DNA from: Eudorina sp. 2006-703-Eu-15
Taxonomy: Eukaryota > Chlorophyta > Chlorophyceae > Chlamydomonadales > Volvocaceae
DNA: 64,000 bases
Direction: 5' to 3'
Assembly: GCA_003117195.1 (NCBI GenBank)
Contig: BDSI01000075.1
Coordinates: forward strand, 550,852-614,851
Within the stretch, counting starts at the first letter, position 1. Every line of letters begins with the position of its first letter. Positions 23,501 to 34,213 of the stretch are shown one piece after another. The translations under genes were made by a program, and so were the position numbers. Below the pieces are notes generated by a model. It searched no databases. It was not told where the DNA came from and worked only from the letters and a program-made list of their open reading frames with translations.

Positions 23501-26500
23501 CCCCGTGCGGGTTGCCGGGGGGTGCGACCTTCGGAGCCAGGTGGTGGAACCACCTCCGCCCCGTGAGAGGCTCCAGATCTGGGTGTTGGGCTGGGGGTGT
23601 TGGGCTGGGGGTGTTGGGCTGGGGGTGTTGGGCTCGGAACAGCGGAACTGATAGGCGCCATGGGCTGCACTGGGGCCTGATGTGGGCTGGGTGAGGATCG
23701 GGGGTGGTCCGGAATGGGGGTGTTGGTGGGGTGGGGGTAGGAGCGATTATCCCTCCGCCCAGCCCCATGCCCCAGTCATAGGGAGCGGGGCCGAAGCGAA
23801 ACCCCGAAACTACACACCGTTACCATCTACCGCCTCGCGGCCCCCGCACCCCCGCACCCATCCCACGAGCCCCACACCCGCCTCTCCGCCCAGGCCCCCC
23901 CCTGGCCCCTTGCTGCCCCCCCTCCCCCCTCGTCGCTCTGGCAGCAGCGCAGCTTGGATTTGTCGACCGATTTCCTATGCCCCCTCATCCCCCCCCCACA
24001 CACACCCCACCCCACCCCCAGGCCGCCACCCCCGCCCGCGCCTCCATGGACGACACCTCCCCCCTGGCCGCCATCATGCGCGAGATCGCCGTTATGAAGA
24101 AGGTGGACCACCCCAACGTGGTGCGGCTGCACGAGGTAATCGACCCGCCCGGCTCCTCCTACCTCATGATGGTGATGGAGTACTGCGAGGGGGGCTGCGT
24201 CATGGAGACGCGCGCGCAGACGGGGCTGACGCCGCTGGGGGAGGAGCAGGCCAGGGAGTACTTCCGACAGGTGGGGGGCGGGCGGGTGGGGGACCAGGGG
24301 GGGAGGATGGGGGGGTGGGGCGGGGCGTGTGGAGAGGGACAACTGCCACGGCGGGGATGACTGGGTAGGTGGGTGGGCGGATGGATGGGTGGGTACAGAA
24401 AATTAGTTAAATATGTTGGATGGGTGGGTGGGTGGGTGGGTGAGGGGGCCTTGCCCGAAGTGGTTGGGAGGGTGGCTGTTTGCGGAGAGTCAAGCATGCG
24501 GCTCCGATCACGCTACACTCCCTCCCCCCTCCCTCCCTCCCCCCACAGGCCTGTCTGGGCCTGGACTACCTGCACTACAACAAGGTGGTCCACGGGGATC
24601 TGAAGCCGGAGAACATGCTGGTGGCGGACACGGGGCTGCTCAAGATCGCGGACTTTGGGTCGAGCCGCTTCATGGGGGGGGACCCTACCGACGCCACCAA
24701 GACCTCGTGCACCCCCGCCTTCCAGTCCCCAGAGGAGATCAGCCACCTGCAGGTGGACCCCTTCGCAGCGGACCTGTGGGCGCTGGGCTGCTGCCTCTAC
24801 TGCTTCGTGTTCGGGCGGCTGCCCTTCGTGGGGTCGTGCGTGGTGGGTGTGGGGGTTTGGGGGTGTGGGGGAGGGTTGGGGGGTGGGGGAGGTGTGAGGG
24901 GTGGGAGGGAGGGAGGAAGAGAGGGAGGGGGCGAGAAGTAGGGGCGGGACGCGCGGCATGGGGGGATGGGGTGGGGCGGCGGACTAACCCCCGGCACCGG
25001 TCGTCTGCCTGTGATCGGGTGGGTGGGTCTGGGGGTGGGTGGGTCTGGGGGAAGGGCCATGGGGCCCCAGGGGGGTAAGTGGGTAGGCGCAGTCGATTTC
25101 CGAAATCCTTTCGTTTCCTCGGCTGCCTCCGGACACCGTCGCCCGCGCGCGCCCCGGATCCGGTCCCCCTCACCCTCAGATCCCGCACCCTATCCCCCTG
25201 TCCGGTAGCTACCGCAGCGATGACTTCCCCCCTCCGTCAACTGGCTGCCTGCTCTCCCCCCCGCCCTAGCATGTCCACCACCTGTCCGGCTCCCGCCCCC
25301 GCCCCCGCCCCCCCCTCCCCCCTCCACACACACACACACGCACAGGTGGACATCTACCGCGCCATCCTGACCCGTCCCCATGTGTACCCGGCGGAGGTGG
25401 AGTGCTCGGCCGACCTCAAGGGGCTGCTGGACCGCATGCTGGATAAGGACCCGGCGAAGAGGCTGTCGCTGCGGGTGGGCGCGGGAGGGAGGGAGGGAGG
25501 GGGGGAGGCGGGGAGGGGAGGGGAGGCGAGGGAGGGGTATAGGAAATTGGTAGACATTTTCAAACTGCGCTGCTGTCAGAAAGAGCTGCTTGGGAGGGAA
25601 GAAGGGGGGGAAGAAACCCGAGGGCGGGGGTCCTTAGAAGCAAGGGGGCTGCTGCCCTCCCACCGGCTGACCGGGCCGCCTGATCTCGTGATCCGGTCCC
25701 GAGGCCCCGGCCCCGGCCGGACTTGCTGCCGCCCGCGTGCAAGCTCGTCCCCTCTACCCTCATCCCAACCCCAGCCCCACACCCCGGTTTGTTTCTGGGT
25801 TTGTTTTTTCCTTTCCTTCTCAGCCCCCAGCCCCAGCCCCAGCCCCAGCCCCAGCCCCCGGCTGGATGGTGACATTGACAGGAACCGGTGCGTTCTCTGC
25901 CCCACGCCTCGATTCCTAACACACACACACCCCACCCCAATTTCCTATACACCCTCCCCCCCCCCGCCCCCAACGCGTCCGCCGCCCCCGCCCCGCCGCC
26001 GCCCCGTGCAATGCCGCCCCATGCCATGCCGCCCCATGCCGGTGCGCAGGAGGTGGCCCGCCACGATTGGGTGACCTCGGGGGGGCTGCTGCCGCCGCTG
26101 CAGCTGCTGCACTCCCTCACCGGCGGTCCAGGGGGGGAGGCGCCCCCGCCGGTGATCCACGTGACCCACGCGGAGCAGGTCAACGCCATCGACAGGTCGT
26201 CGCTCGTCTCGCTCATACGGGCCAGGCTCAAGGTGCGTGCGTGTGTGCGTGTGTGCGTGCGTGTGTGTGTGTGCGTGTGTGTGTGTGAATCGTTACATAT
26301 TTGCCGGGCCGACGCTGGCCGGGGGCGCTAACCCGCCCCATATGGGAGACCGCCGAAGCACTCTTCCCCGGATTCGGGGGAGAGGGGCGTAAGGGGCCTC
26401 TGTCCCCTCGCTCTCAACCAATTGCGCGCGCCCGATCCCTGAGGATCGGTGACCGCTGTGCCCCCTCAAGGGATTGGGCGGAAGCCCATCCCGGGCGGTC

Positions 26501-29500
26501 TGCGCCTCGCAGTCCGCTGTTCAACCTCCTCGACTCCTTGCAACACCCAGGGCGCGTTCCTCAGCAATTCGGAGGCGCGCCCCTGCCCGGTGCGGTAAAA
26601 CTAGGGTAGGGCCCTACCCTCCTCGCCTAAAGATTATTGCGGTGTGTGCGTGTGTGTGTTAAAGGGAACTGAGCCGCGAGAAGCGAAGTCTAGCGTGTGT
26701 GTGTATGTGTGTGTGTGTTTAGCGAAGAGACCCGTGTGTGTGTGGGGAGGTGTATCGGGGGTAGGGCATCAGCGAGGTGGGTGGGGAGGATGTGTGTGCG
26801 TGTGTGAGGAAGGTGAGCCAGGGGGAGGTGTGCCTTGTGCGGGTTGGAGGGTGGAGTGGAGCCCGCGGGCCTTTGTGCGTGCCGCGGGCCGGGGGGGGGG
26901 GCCGGCGGGGGCGGCGCTCTCCAGTCCTACCTCCGACCACCACCCTCCCTCCGTCCGGGAGTACCCGACCTGACGCTCCGTCCGCGCTGGTCCATCTCCC
27001 TCCCCTTACCCTTGTTGCTCTGGCAGCAGCAGCAGCAGCAGCTTCAATTTTGTCTTCCAATTGCCTGTCCGCCTTCCGGCCCCCCGTTCCCGACGCCCGC
27101 AGGAGAAGACCTGCCAGCCCGGGGAGTACCTCTTCAAGTGAGTCTCCGGTCCGTGAGCCCCGCACTGTGTGCCCTCCCGTCCGCTCCCCTCGCGCGTCGT
27201 CGCCCAGGAGCCTGAGACCACCGCCCTTGATCCGGATCAGGATCCCCGTCCGGATCCTGATCCGGATCTCTGGTTCTGATGCTGGTCTGGGCGCTTTCCC
27301 CGCGCACAGTCCTCTCCCCCTTCCCCTTCAGCATCAGCGCAGCGTCACTATGTCTACGAGAGTTTCCTGTATACCTCTTCCCCGGTCAATTTCCCATAAT
27401 CTCCCTTCCCGTCCCCTCTCCTCCCTCCCCCTCTCCTCCCTCCCCTCCCCCTCCCGTCCCCTCCCCTCCCCCTCCCCTCCCCTCCCCCTCCCCTCCCTCC
27501 CCTCCCCCTCCCCTCCCCTCCCTCCCCTCCCCTCCCCTCCCTTCCCGTCCCCTCTCCTCCCTCCCCCTCCCTCCCCTCCCCCTCCCTCCCGTCCCCTCTC
27601 CTCCCTCCCCCTCTTCCGTCTCCAGGGAGGGCGAGGAGGCCCACTGCGTGTATATGATCATGGCGGGGGTGGTGGAGCTGACTCAGCACCTCAGACGACC
27701 GGGCCACAGCGGCCACGGCATCGCGGGCCACGGCCACGGCCACGCCGGTGGCGTCGGCGCCGCCGGGCCGCACGGCGGCGGCGTCGGCGCCGCCGGGGGT
27801 AGCGGCGGCGGGCCGCACGGCAGCCCAGGCGGGGCCGTCGGCAGCGTCAGCGTCGGCGTCGGCGGCGGCGGCGGCGGCGGCGGCAGTGCGGGGGAGCTCG
27901 GCGGCGGCGGCGGCGGCAGTGCGGGGGAGCTCGGCGGCGGCGGCGACCACGACGCGTCGTTCTCCGTGGACCTGGACGAGTCGCTGACGTTGGACCACCC
28001 CGAGATGGGGCAGATGGTGACCGAGGCCATGAACATCGTGGACGGCAAGCTGCACATCGACCGGCAGCAGGTGGGTGGGTGGGTGGGCGGGTGGGTGGGC
28101 GGGTGGGTGGGCGGGTGGGTGGGCGGGTGGGTGGGTGGGCGGGTGGGTTGGTGGGTGGGCACCCTCCTGGGGCGACGGGCGTAGGAGTGTGTGTTTCTTA
28201 GGCAGGCAGAACAGGAGTGTGTGTTTGTTATCACTTGTATCCTCCCCTCGGGCCCCGCCCGCGGCTGTTGGCCCGCTTGAACCAACCCGCTTGAACCAAC
28301 CCCGCCCGGCTCCCCCCTTCCCATCCCCTCAACCCCGCCATTCCCATGCACGGGTCTCTTCTCTAAATACACACCCCTACACACCTCCCCACAGGCCATC
28401 GAGATCCGACGGCGCATGCAGGGCCACCTGCTGGGGGAGAACGCCGAGTACGTGGTGGAGGTACGTGGCGGCGGGCGGGTGGGGGAAAGTGGGGGAGGGT
28501 GGGGGCGGCTGGCAGGTGGGGGCGGCTGGCAGGTGGGGGCGGCTGGGGGTGGGGGCGGCTGGCGGGTGGGAGTGGGGATGTTGTCGATTCAAAGCCGTAA
28601 GAGACCTTACCCCACCTTGCAACACCTCACCTCCTGGGTGTGTCTGGGCTTTTTTTTTCACAACACCTCACCGCACCTCAACTCACACCCCCTCGCAGGT
28701 CAAGGGCCCTGGGTCGGTGATCGGGGAGATCAGTATGGACAACGCCTCCGTGACGTCACATCGGGTGTCGGCGCGCGCCCGCGGCCCCGTCACCGTTGTC
28801 AAGTTGACGGAAGAGAACTTCTTCAAGGCGCTCCTGCAGATGTACGGCGAGGGCGGCGGCGGCGGCGGCAGCGCCGCCTCCACCACCCTCACCGCCAGCT
28901 CCATCTCCGAGCCGGCGGGCAAGGGGGGCGGCGCCGCCGCCGCCGCCGCTGCCGGTGCCGCCGCCTCCGGCGGCACGCCTTCCGCCGCGGCGGCGATGGT
29001 TGCCGCAGCCGCAGCCGCCGGCGCGCCGGGGCTGTCGGCGCAGCACCTCATGGTGATGCAGTACCTGGAAGATTCGGGTTCGTACGGCATGTTCCCTGCG
29101 CAGCCGTACTCGGCCGCGCCCGGCGCGCACGGGCGGTACTCTCTGGACATTGGCGCGGGGCCGTCGACGCTGGGGCTCCGTCAGAATCATCCGTACCAGA
29201 GCAGCAACGGCAGCGTCCACCATCACAGACACCCCAGCGGCCACGGCGCCGCCAGCGGCGTCCGCGGCTTCAGCCCGTCGAAACACGCCATTGCGGCGGC
29301 CTCCGCCGCCGCCGCCCTTGGGTCGAGGGCGCCCCCGGCGGCGGCGGCGGCGGCTGCAGCCGCCGCAGGTGAGGGCAGGAAAGCCGGCAGCGGGGGAGGA
29401 ACTCCGACCCATGGGTCAGTGGCGGTGGTGGCGCGCGGCAGCGGCGTCTTTGGCGGTGCGGTGGTGCCGGCCCGAGCACTCGGGTTGACGGCACTCGGTG

Positions 29501-29649
29501 GCGGCAGCAGCAGCGGCGGCGGCGGTGGCGGCGGCGGCCCCCGGACTCCTGACATGAATACCATGCTGGGTGTGCTGAACACCATCCACTCTGTCAACGC
29601 CAGCAGAGGCGGCGTCGCCACTTCAGACGAGGGTGTCGCGGACTTGTAG
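17512..29649 (+). CDS. CaMKK-like protein kinase with C-terminal cyclic-nucleotide-binding-like domain
   Basis: Fourteen exons give 1884 residues with every phase closing: 17512-17536, 17684-17833, 18003-20737, 21532-21591, 22446-22592, 23182-23367, 24022-24270, 24549-24842, 25346-25474, 26050-26232, 27103-27137, 27626-28070, 28395-28460 and 28699-29649. Exons 1-2 are the least certain. Residues 1-970 are mostly Ala/Gly/Ser/Gln low complexity. The kinase domain (about 1010-1345) has GRGSFG 1017-1022, Lys1039 (YAVK), a Pro/Arg insert at 1040-1066 (RPLRRRAPPPR) typical of CaMKK, Glu1122 (MREIAVMKK), HGDLKPEN 1199-1206 and DFG 1219-1221. All catalytic residues are kept, but the HRD Arg is Gly. 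After WVTSGG comes a CNBD-like module. It has PGEYLFKEGEEAHCVYMIMA, then a ~120-residue Gly/His/Ala insert, then GPGSVIGEISM and SHRVSARA, which resemble the phosphate-binding cassette. CaMKK/GRIK kinases phosphorylate SnRK1/AMPK-type kinases; whether this one does is inference. No calmodulin site was recognised. Confidence 0.88.
21861..22030 (+). other. Paired splice-signal cassette inside kinase intron 4
   Basis: At 21861-21870 TGCAG abuts GTAAGTATG with no exon between them. About 150 bp later TTCTTGCAG (ending 22009) is followed by eight bases and another GTAAGTAT (from 22018). Each is followed by a similar CCTGGGT...TTCGGGCGGG segment and an AACAGGGTG segment. This looks like an imperfect ~150-bp duplication carrying strong 3' and 5' splice signals. 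It could be a recursive splice site, a micro-exon or a relic of an inserted intron. Confidence 0.45.
22371..22410 (+). repeat. Dispersed element family A, copy upstream of kinase exon 5
   Basis: CAGCAGCGCAGTGTGGCGTA followed by TGTCTACCAACGCCTGTACC, sense orientation, ending 35 bp before the 3' splice site at 22445. Confidence 0.75.
22947..23056 (+). repeat. Dispersed element family A, one full and one partial copy in a kinase intron
   Basis: GCTCTGGCAGCAGCGCAGTT then TGAAATTGTCCTGTACC at about 22954-22990, and a second partial copy at 23028-23056 (CGCAGTTTGAAAATGTGTAC then CAGTTTCC). A further fragment (TGTACCAATTTTCT) sits just before them. All are sense, in the intron before exon 6. Confidence 0.7.
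23934..23979 (+). repeat. Dispersed element family A, copy upstream of kinase exon 7
   Basis: GCTCTGGCAGCAGCGCAGCT then TGGATTTGTCGACCGATTTC and CTATGCC, sense, ending about 42 bp before the acceptor at 24021. Confidence 0.75.
25536..25577 (-). repeat. Dispersed element family A, antisense copy in a kinase intron
   Basis: GGTATAGGAAATTGGTAGAC then ATTTTCAAACTGCGCTGCTG, the reverse complement of the consensus. It lies about 60 bp after the exon 9 donor, i.e. at the 5' end of its intron rather than near the acceptor. Confidence 0.75.
27016..27068 (+). repeat. Dispersed element family A, copy upstream of kinase exon 11
   Basis: GCTCTGGCAGCAGCAGCAGC expanded by extra CAG units, then TTCAATTTTGTCTTCCAATT. 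Sense orientation, ending about 35 bp before the acceptor at 27102. Confidence 0.65.
27331..27376 (+). repeat. Dispersed element family A, copy in kinase intron 11
   Basis: GCATCAGCGCAGCGTCACTA then TGTCTACGAGAGTTTCCTGT, sense, followed by about 250 bp of C-rich tract up to the acceptor at 27625. Confidence 0.65.
27400..27620 (+). repeat. C/T-rich tract (CCCTCCCCTCC-type)
   Basis: About 220 bp of imperfect CCTCCCCTCC and TCTCCTCCC units forming a nearly pure pyrimidine strand. It leads straight into the exon 12 acceptor of the kinase gene, so it is a greatly extended polypyrimidine tract. Confidence 0.8.
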
Positions 29650-30227
29650 CAATAGCAACCTAAGTAGAGGAGTAGCAGTAGCAACAGCAGCAGCAGCAGT
29701 AGCGGCGTTGGTAGCCGCGGCGGCGGCGGCGGCGACGGCGGCGGGAGAGGAGAGAGAGGGCACTCGCATGTCGCAGTCGTAATGGCAGTGGCAGTGACAG
29801 AAGCGGTCCCCAGGGCGGCGTTTGGGCAGGGGGGGGCAGGTGTACGGCGGGGAGGTTTGGGGAGGGGGAGAGGGCGCGGAGGCGCACGAAGGCATATGCA
29901 GGCAGGCGGAGAGGCGGGCGGGCGGAGAGACGGAGAGGCTGACGGGGCAAAGGGGGGGGGGACGAGGTGGTCCTCGCGGAGGGGGGGAGGGGGCTCCCAA
30001 CGTTATGTCGGGGCGCGAGGCGTCGGTTGGAGAGCGCGGCTGGGTGCGACAGCGGCGGAGCGGCGGCTGCGGGTGTTTGCGATGGTCTGTCTGGGGGTGG
30101 AGGTAGGGGAGGCGGGGAGGAGGTGGTGGTAAGCTGAGGGGTGCACGGGCCGTTGCTGCGGGTGGCGGGGGGGGTGTCCCGGGGATATCGCTGTATGGGT
30201 AGGAATGTGTGTGTGCGTGTGTGTGCG

Positions 30228-30262
30228 TGTTTTAATGACAAACCCGCCCAGAACCGCCCAGG
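30228..30262 (+). repeat. Dispersed repeat family C, copy 1
   Basis: TTTTAATGACAAACCCGCCC followed by AGAACCGCCCAGGCC, next to a (GT)n tract. A close copy is at about 51949-51985 in a MEX1 intron. Confidence 0.5.
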
Positions 30263-32471
30263 CCCATGTACGTGTGTGTGTATGTGCTAGTTCCAGGCTG
30301 TCTGCTGGTAATAAGATCTTGGCGGAAGACACTGCAGCTGCGTCCCTGCCATGCCGCATCCCTGCCATGGCCATTCGCGCGCCTGTGGGGTTGCCTGAGC
30401 TGCCGTGCACCTCCGCGGGCGGCTGTGTGGCTGCGCCCCTGCGGGTGGTCCCCCATCTCTCCCCTCCCGGGCCCATGTGCGTATGGGTTCCGCGGTAGAG
30501 CCGCCCCCGCCCCCGCCCCCGCCCCCGCCCCCACCCACCCACCCACCCCGTGTGTGTATGCGGGGTGCTGACCGGGGCGCGCGGGGCCTTGCGGGCTTCT
30601 CTCTCGCTCGCTCGCGCGCGGGGCGGGGGCGGGGGCGGGGGTAGGAGAGGGGGGAGTGTGGATGACTTGTCGCGGTTCCGCTGTCTGTATTGACATCAGG
30701 GGGGTGTCGTACGTCGCGGAGATCCCTCGGCAGGTGGGAGCCCGCCTCGGGCGACACTGAATAAGCAGATGGTGGCGATGGTACTGAGGAAGGAAGGGTT
30801 TAGTCCGGGTGGGTGTCCGGGCGGCGAACGTGTCGGGGTGGGGGAGGTTGGTGGGTGCAGGTGTGGCGAAGGAACCCGCCCACCCACCCACCCACCCATG
30901 ATGGGTGGGTGTGTGTGGAGGGGGGGGTGGTTGGGATTGTCGTTGGGATTGCCGAAACGGAGCCGCAGCAGGTCACACTTTGGACAGGTGCGGAAGTCGC
31001 GGACAGGCGTGTGTGTTTACGAGTGCGGGTATGGGTATGGGTACATGTCTGTTTTGTCTGTCTCTTGCGTCGCTGAGTTTGTGGTTTGTAGGTTTGTCAG
31101 TCATGCAAGGGGCATACCCCTGCGCCCGGGAACGCACGTACGCCAATAGAACTGCCCACTGCGCAGCCCGCCGTGTGGTTGTACGTGTGTTTTGTGCCCC
31201 CGCGTCGGTGCCACTACGCTCCCCTCCCCCTCAGGGTGCCCTCCCCTCCCCGCCTGCGGAACCCCTCTGGCCGCAAGCCGGCGCGCCGCGGTCGGGGCCG
31301 GTAACCGTGCCGCCACTCACTCCCCCGGGTTTGCTCGCCCCCCCGGGAGCTGTGGTGCTTTGACTGATGGGCTCCGCCACCCGGAGGGCAGCCGGTCTGG
31401 TTGGCTGGCTGGATATTCTTGGCTGCCTTGCTGGCTGGCTGCCTTTCCGGGGGGCGCCGGCTGGCTGGGGGCCGGGCTGTTTAGTTGGTTGGTTGGCTGC
31501 TTTGTTTGATGAGCGTCGGACGGTTCTAGGGTTTCGGGCGGCGCCTCAGCCGCTGCTTGAGGAACGCTCTGCCGCGACCGGGCCTGGCGGGTCGGGATGG
31601 CTTGTTGGGGTGAAGTACGGGGTGGCAAGAGGGGCGGCGGGTAAGCACACGCGGGTGGACCGGCGGCGGCGGAAAGTGGGAGGTGGGGATGCACGGAGGT
31701 CGTTTGGCCCAGGCGAGGAAGCCCGGGACCCATGGGTCGGCTGAGGGCCTTCTAGGCAGGGGGCAGCTGTCCGCAACACTCCGACCAGGCCGGAGCGCCG
31801 CAGCTGAGGTCGCTGCCCCTCCCCCTCCCTCCCGAAACGATATCGTACGGTGTCCAAACACCTGGTTCTTTATGCAGTGTGGGGTGCTGCCCTGCTTCCG
31901 AAGGTGTGTGGGAAGGCGCCGTACGACCTCGTGGGTGGGCCTTGCGTCGCGCCGTACGAAGTTTATGTTGGTGGTCCTGACGTGCTGGGAGCCTCTGCGG
32001 CGCGTGTGCGGCCACCAGGTGGTGGTGGCGGTGGTGGTGGTGGTGGAGGAGGAGGAGGAGGAGGCCGCTTCATCTGCCGCAGCAGCGGAGACAGCGCAGC
32101 CGCTGCCGAACTGGATGCTTGGGTGCGGTCGAAGGTTTATCGGAAGCCTCCGGGGGCCGTTTCCCCTCGGAAGCCATATCGCATGAGGGGGCGGGTTGTC
32201 CTCCGCCGCGCGCTCCTACTTCGGTACTAATGCATGGTGTACTACCCGAATACTTGGAATAAAATAAATGAGCTGCTGTGTGGCAGCTCCTGCGGTGCCG
32301 GTGCGGGAACGTGCAGTCGGTGGTGGTGGCGGGGCCAAGATGCTTATGGTGGGAGCAAGGGCAGGTTTCAAAGGCGAGTGTGCGGGGGGCATATGGCGGG
32401 GATGGGTTCCCAGCAGCCGGGCCGTGAGGTAGCTGGTCCTGGCTGAGGGGCCGGTGGTGATCGGTGGTGCT

Positions 32472-32537
32472 CATGGTGGTGGTGGTGGTGGTGGTGGTGG
32501 TGGTGGTGCTCATGGTGGTGGTGGTGGTGGTAGTGAT
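32472..32537 (+). repeat. (GGT)n microsatellite with GCTCAT interruptions
   Basis: Two blocks of GGT triplets separated by GCTCATGGT. Intergenic. On the minus strand it reads as poly-Thr in one frame, which produces a spurious open frame. Confidence 0.85.
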
Positions 32538-34063
32538 GCAGCAATCGGGTCGAGCTCTTTGTGGAGTCCTAGTTGAGCAGGAGCAGTCAGCCAGGCGCGC
32601 AGGCCGCCGCCGCCGCGGCTGCAGTCGTAAAGGGGGACTCCAGGGGGGGAGGGACGCCAGCTCAACTCGGTTGTTGTGACATCGGCGGCGCGGTCTGGCG
32701 CCCCGCGCACGGACGGGCGGGTGGTTGCCCCATCGCTGCGATTCGACCAGATACGGTTAGGTGGCGTTACGCCCTCCCCCACGCGCTCTCGATCCCTCGG
32801 TTTTACGGCGCGAGGGACCGCCGGGTAGCGGTATGGATCCAGACTTGTTGGTTCCAGGTCTGATGGTATGGATCCAGATCCGGATTATGGTCCTCCATGA
32901 GTGGTCAGGGGCAGTTATTCAACAGCTCGAAGAAAGGACGGGGCTGGCGGGGGGATGGGTCGTCGAACCCGTTGAGCGGATGGCTTCGGAAGCGCGCCTG
33001 GAACTTGAGACAAAGGAGAGCAGCAGCAGCGGCTGGTTGGTTTGGGGTCCAGAGAGATTGTGTACGGCAGGAACTCATTGTACGGAAGTACGGTAGGTAC
33101 CCATGTCGACGTGGGGAGGTAGCCGTCGACAAAGGAGGAGCAGGGGCGGTCGTGGCCGGCCTGAGGGGGCCGTGAGGGGTCGCCCTCCCCTCCCCTCCCC
33201 GCATGTCCACATGCAATGTGTGCATGGGGCAGCGTTACTCGCATGCCATCGCGTCGTTTTCAAAGAACCGTTGTGCCCCAACGGCTGCATTTGAGACATC
33301 TTCCATGAACCCCCTCGCCTCCCCCTAGGGGGGAGCTCCGCCGGAAGACCAGGACCTTGGCAGCGGCCTGCGGTGAGGGGTGGTGCGGCGAATGAGGAGT
33401 AGGCGGGGCCGGGGTGGTTGCATCGCTGGGCACTTTGGGCCCTTCCGTTCCCCGCGGATGTCCGTCCGGGAGGCTGGAGGCTGGAGGCGGGGGAGGGGGG
33501 GGGAGGGGGTGTCACTGCGCGACCGGAGGAGTGCCGCGCACTGCGCTCGGCGCGCCTGCGGTCGCAGCTGTGGTCCGCTCTCCCGTGATATCTGGGTCCG
33601 AGCACTGGATATGGGAGCTGAGACATCGCGTGTCGGCTCAGTGAACGGCTCAGTCAGCCTACCAGATACCAGATAGGATGGTGCTGTCCGATTACGACGG
33701 AGCCCGTAACTGCGGCTGTCTCGAACGCGCACGGATCCGTACCTAACGACACATCCGTACGACCCCGGCAGCTCGCATTTGCGATGGCAAAGCGCGCCAA
33801 TTCACACGGCTACTTGACGTGCTCCGAGTCTTATCGAAGTTGTTGCCTGCCACATTCGACCCTAATGTTCAACCCTTTTGTACGGGATGGCGGTACATCA
33901 CGGCCGAGCGAAAGCTGTACCGGCGGCCGAGACAGAGACCGTCTGTGCAGCGCTGCACAGGGACACGCCTGGCTTCAAGGACCGAACTGGACTGCCGCGT
34001 CCGTCCTGTTGGCAGGTTTGAGGGTTTGCCCCTCCGGATGCCCTGGGGCATCCGTACAGCCAG

Positions 34064-34213
34064 CCAGCAACTCTGGATCTCAAGTTCTCATGCTGAGGCT
34101 CCTTATAACACGACCGCAAACTCTCTCTCCGGGGGCCCATTGGCCGGGGAGTGCCCCCTGGGATGCAGCTTGAGACCCAGAGTTGCTGTTGGATTGTAAG
34201 GAGCCTCAGAGTG
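34064..34213 (+). repeat. Two interlocked inverted repeats (A-B-A'-B')
   Basis: Arm A is CAGCAACTCTGGATCTCAAG near 34064-34084, with its complement CTTGAGACCCAGAGTTGCTG near 34170-34190. Arm B is GCTGAGGCTCCTTATAA near 34094-34110, with its complement TTGTAAGGAGCCTCAG near 34194-34210. The order A, B, A', B' means both stems cannot nest; as RNA they would form alternative hairpins or a pseudoknot. It is intergenic and no protein is implied. Confidence 0.6.

Noticed and set aside
31850..32230. 126-codon + frame with poly-Gly run
   Set aside because: No start context, splice partners or recognisable sequence; the Gly run comes from a GGT/GGA repeat.
33784..34173. 129-codon + frame (MAKRANSHGY...)
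   Set aside because: No domain, mixed composition, runs into the inverted-repeat region; likely chance in AT-richer intergenic DNA.
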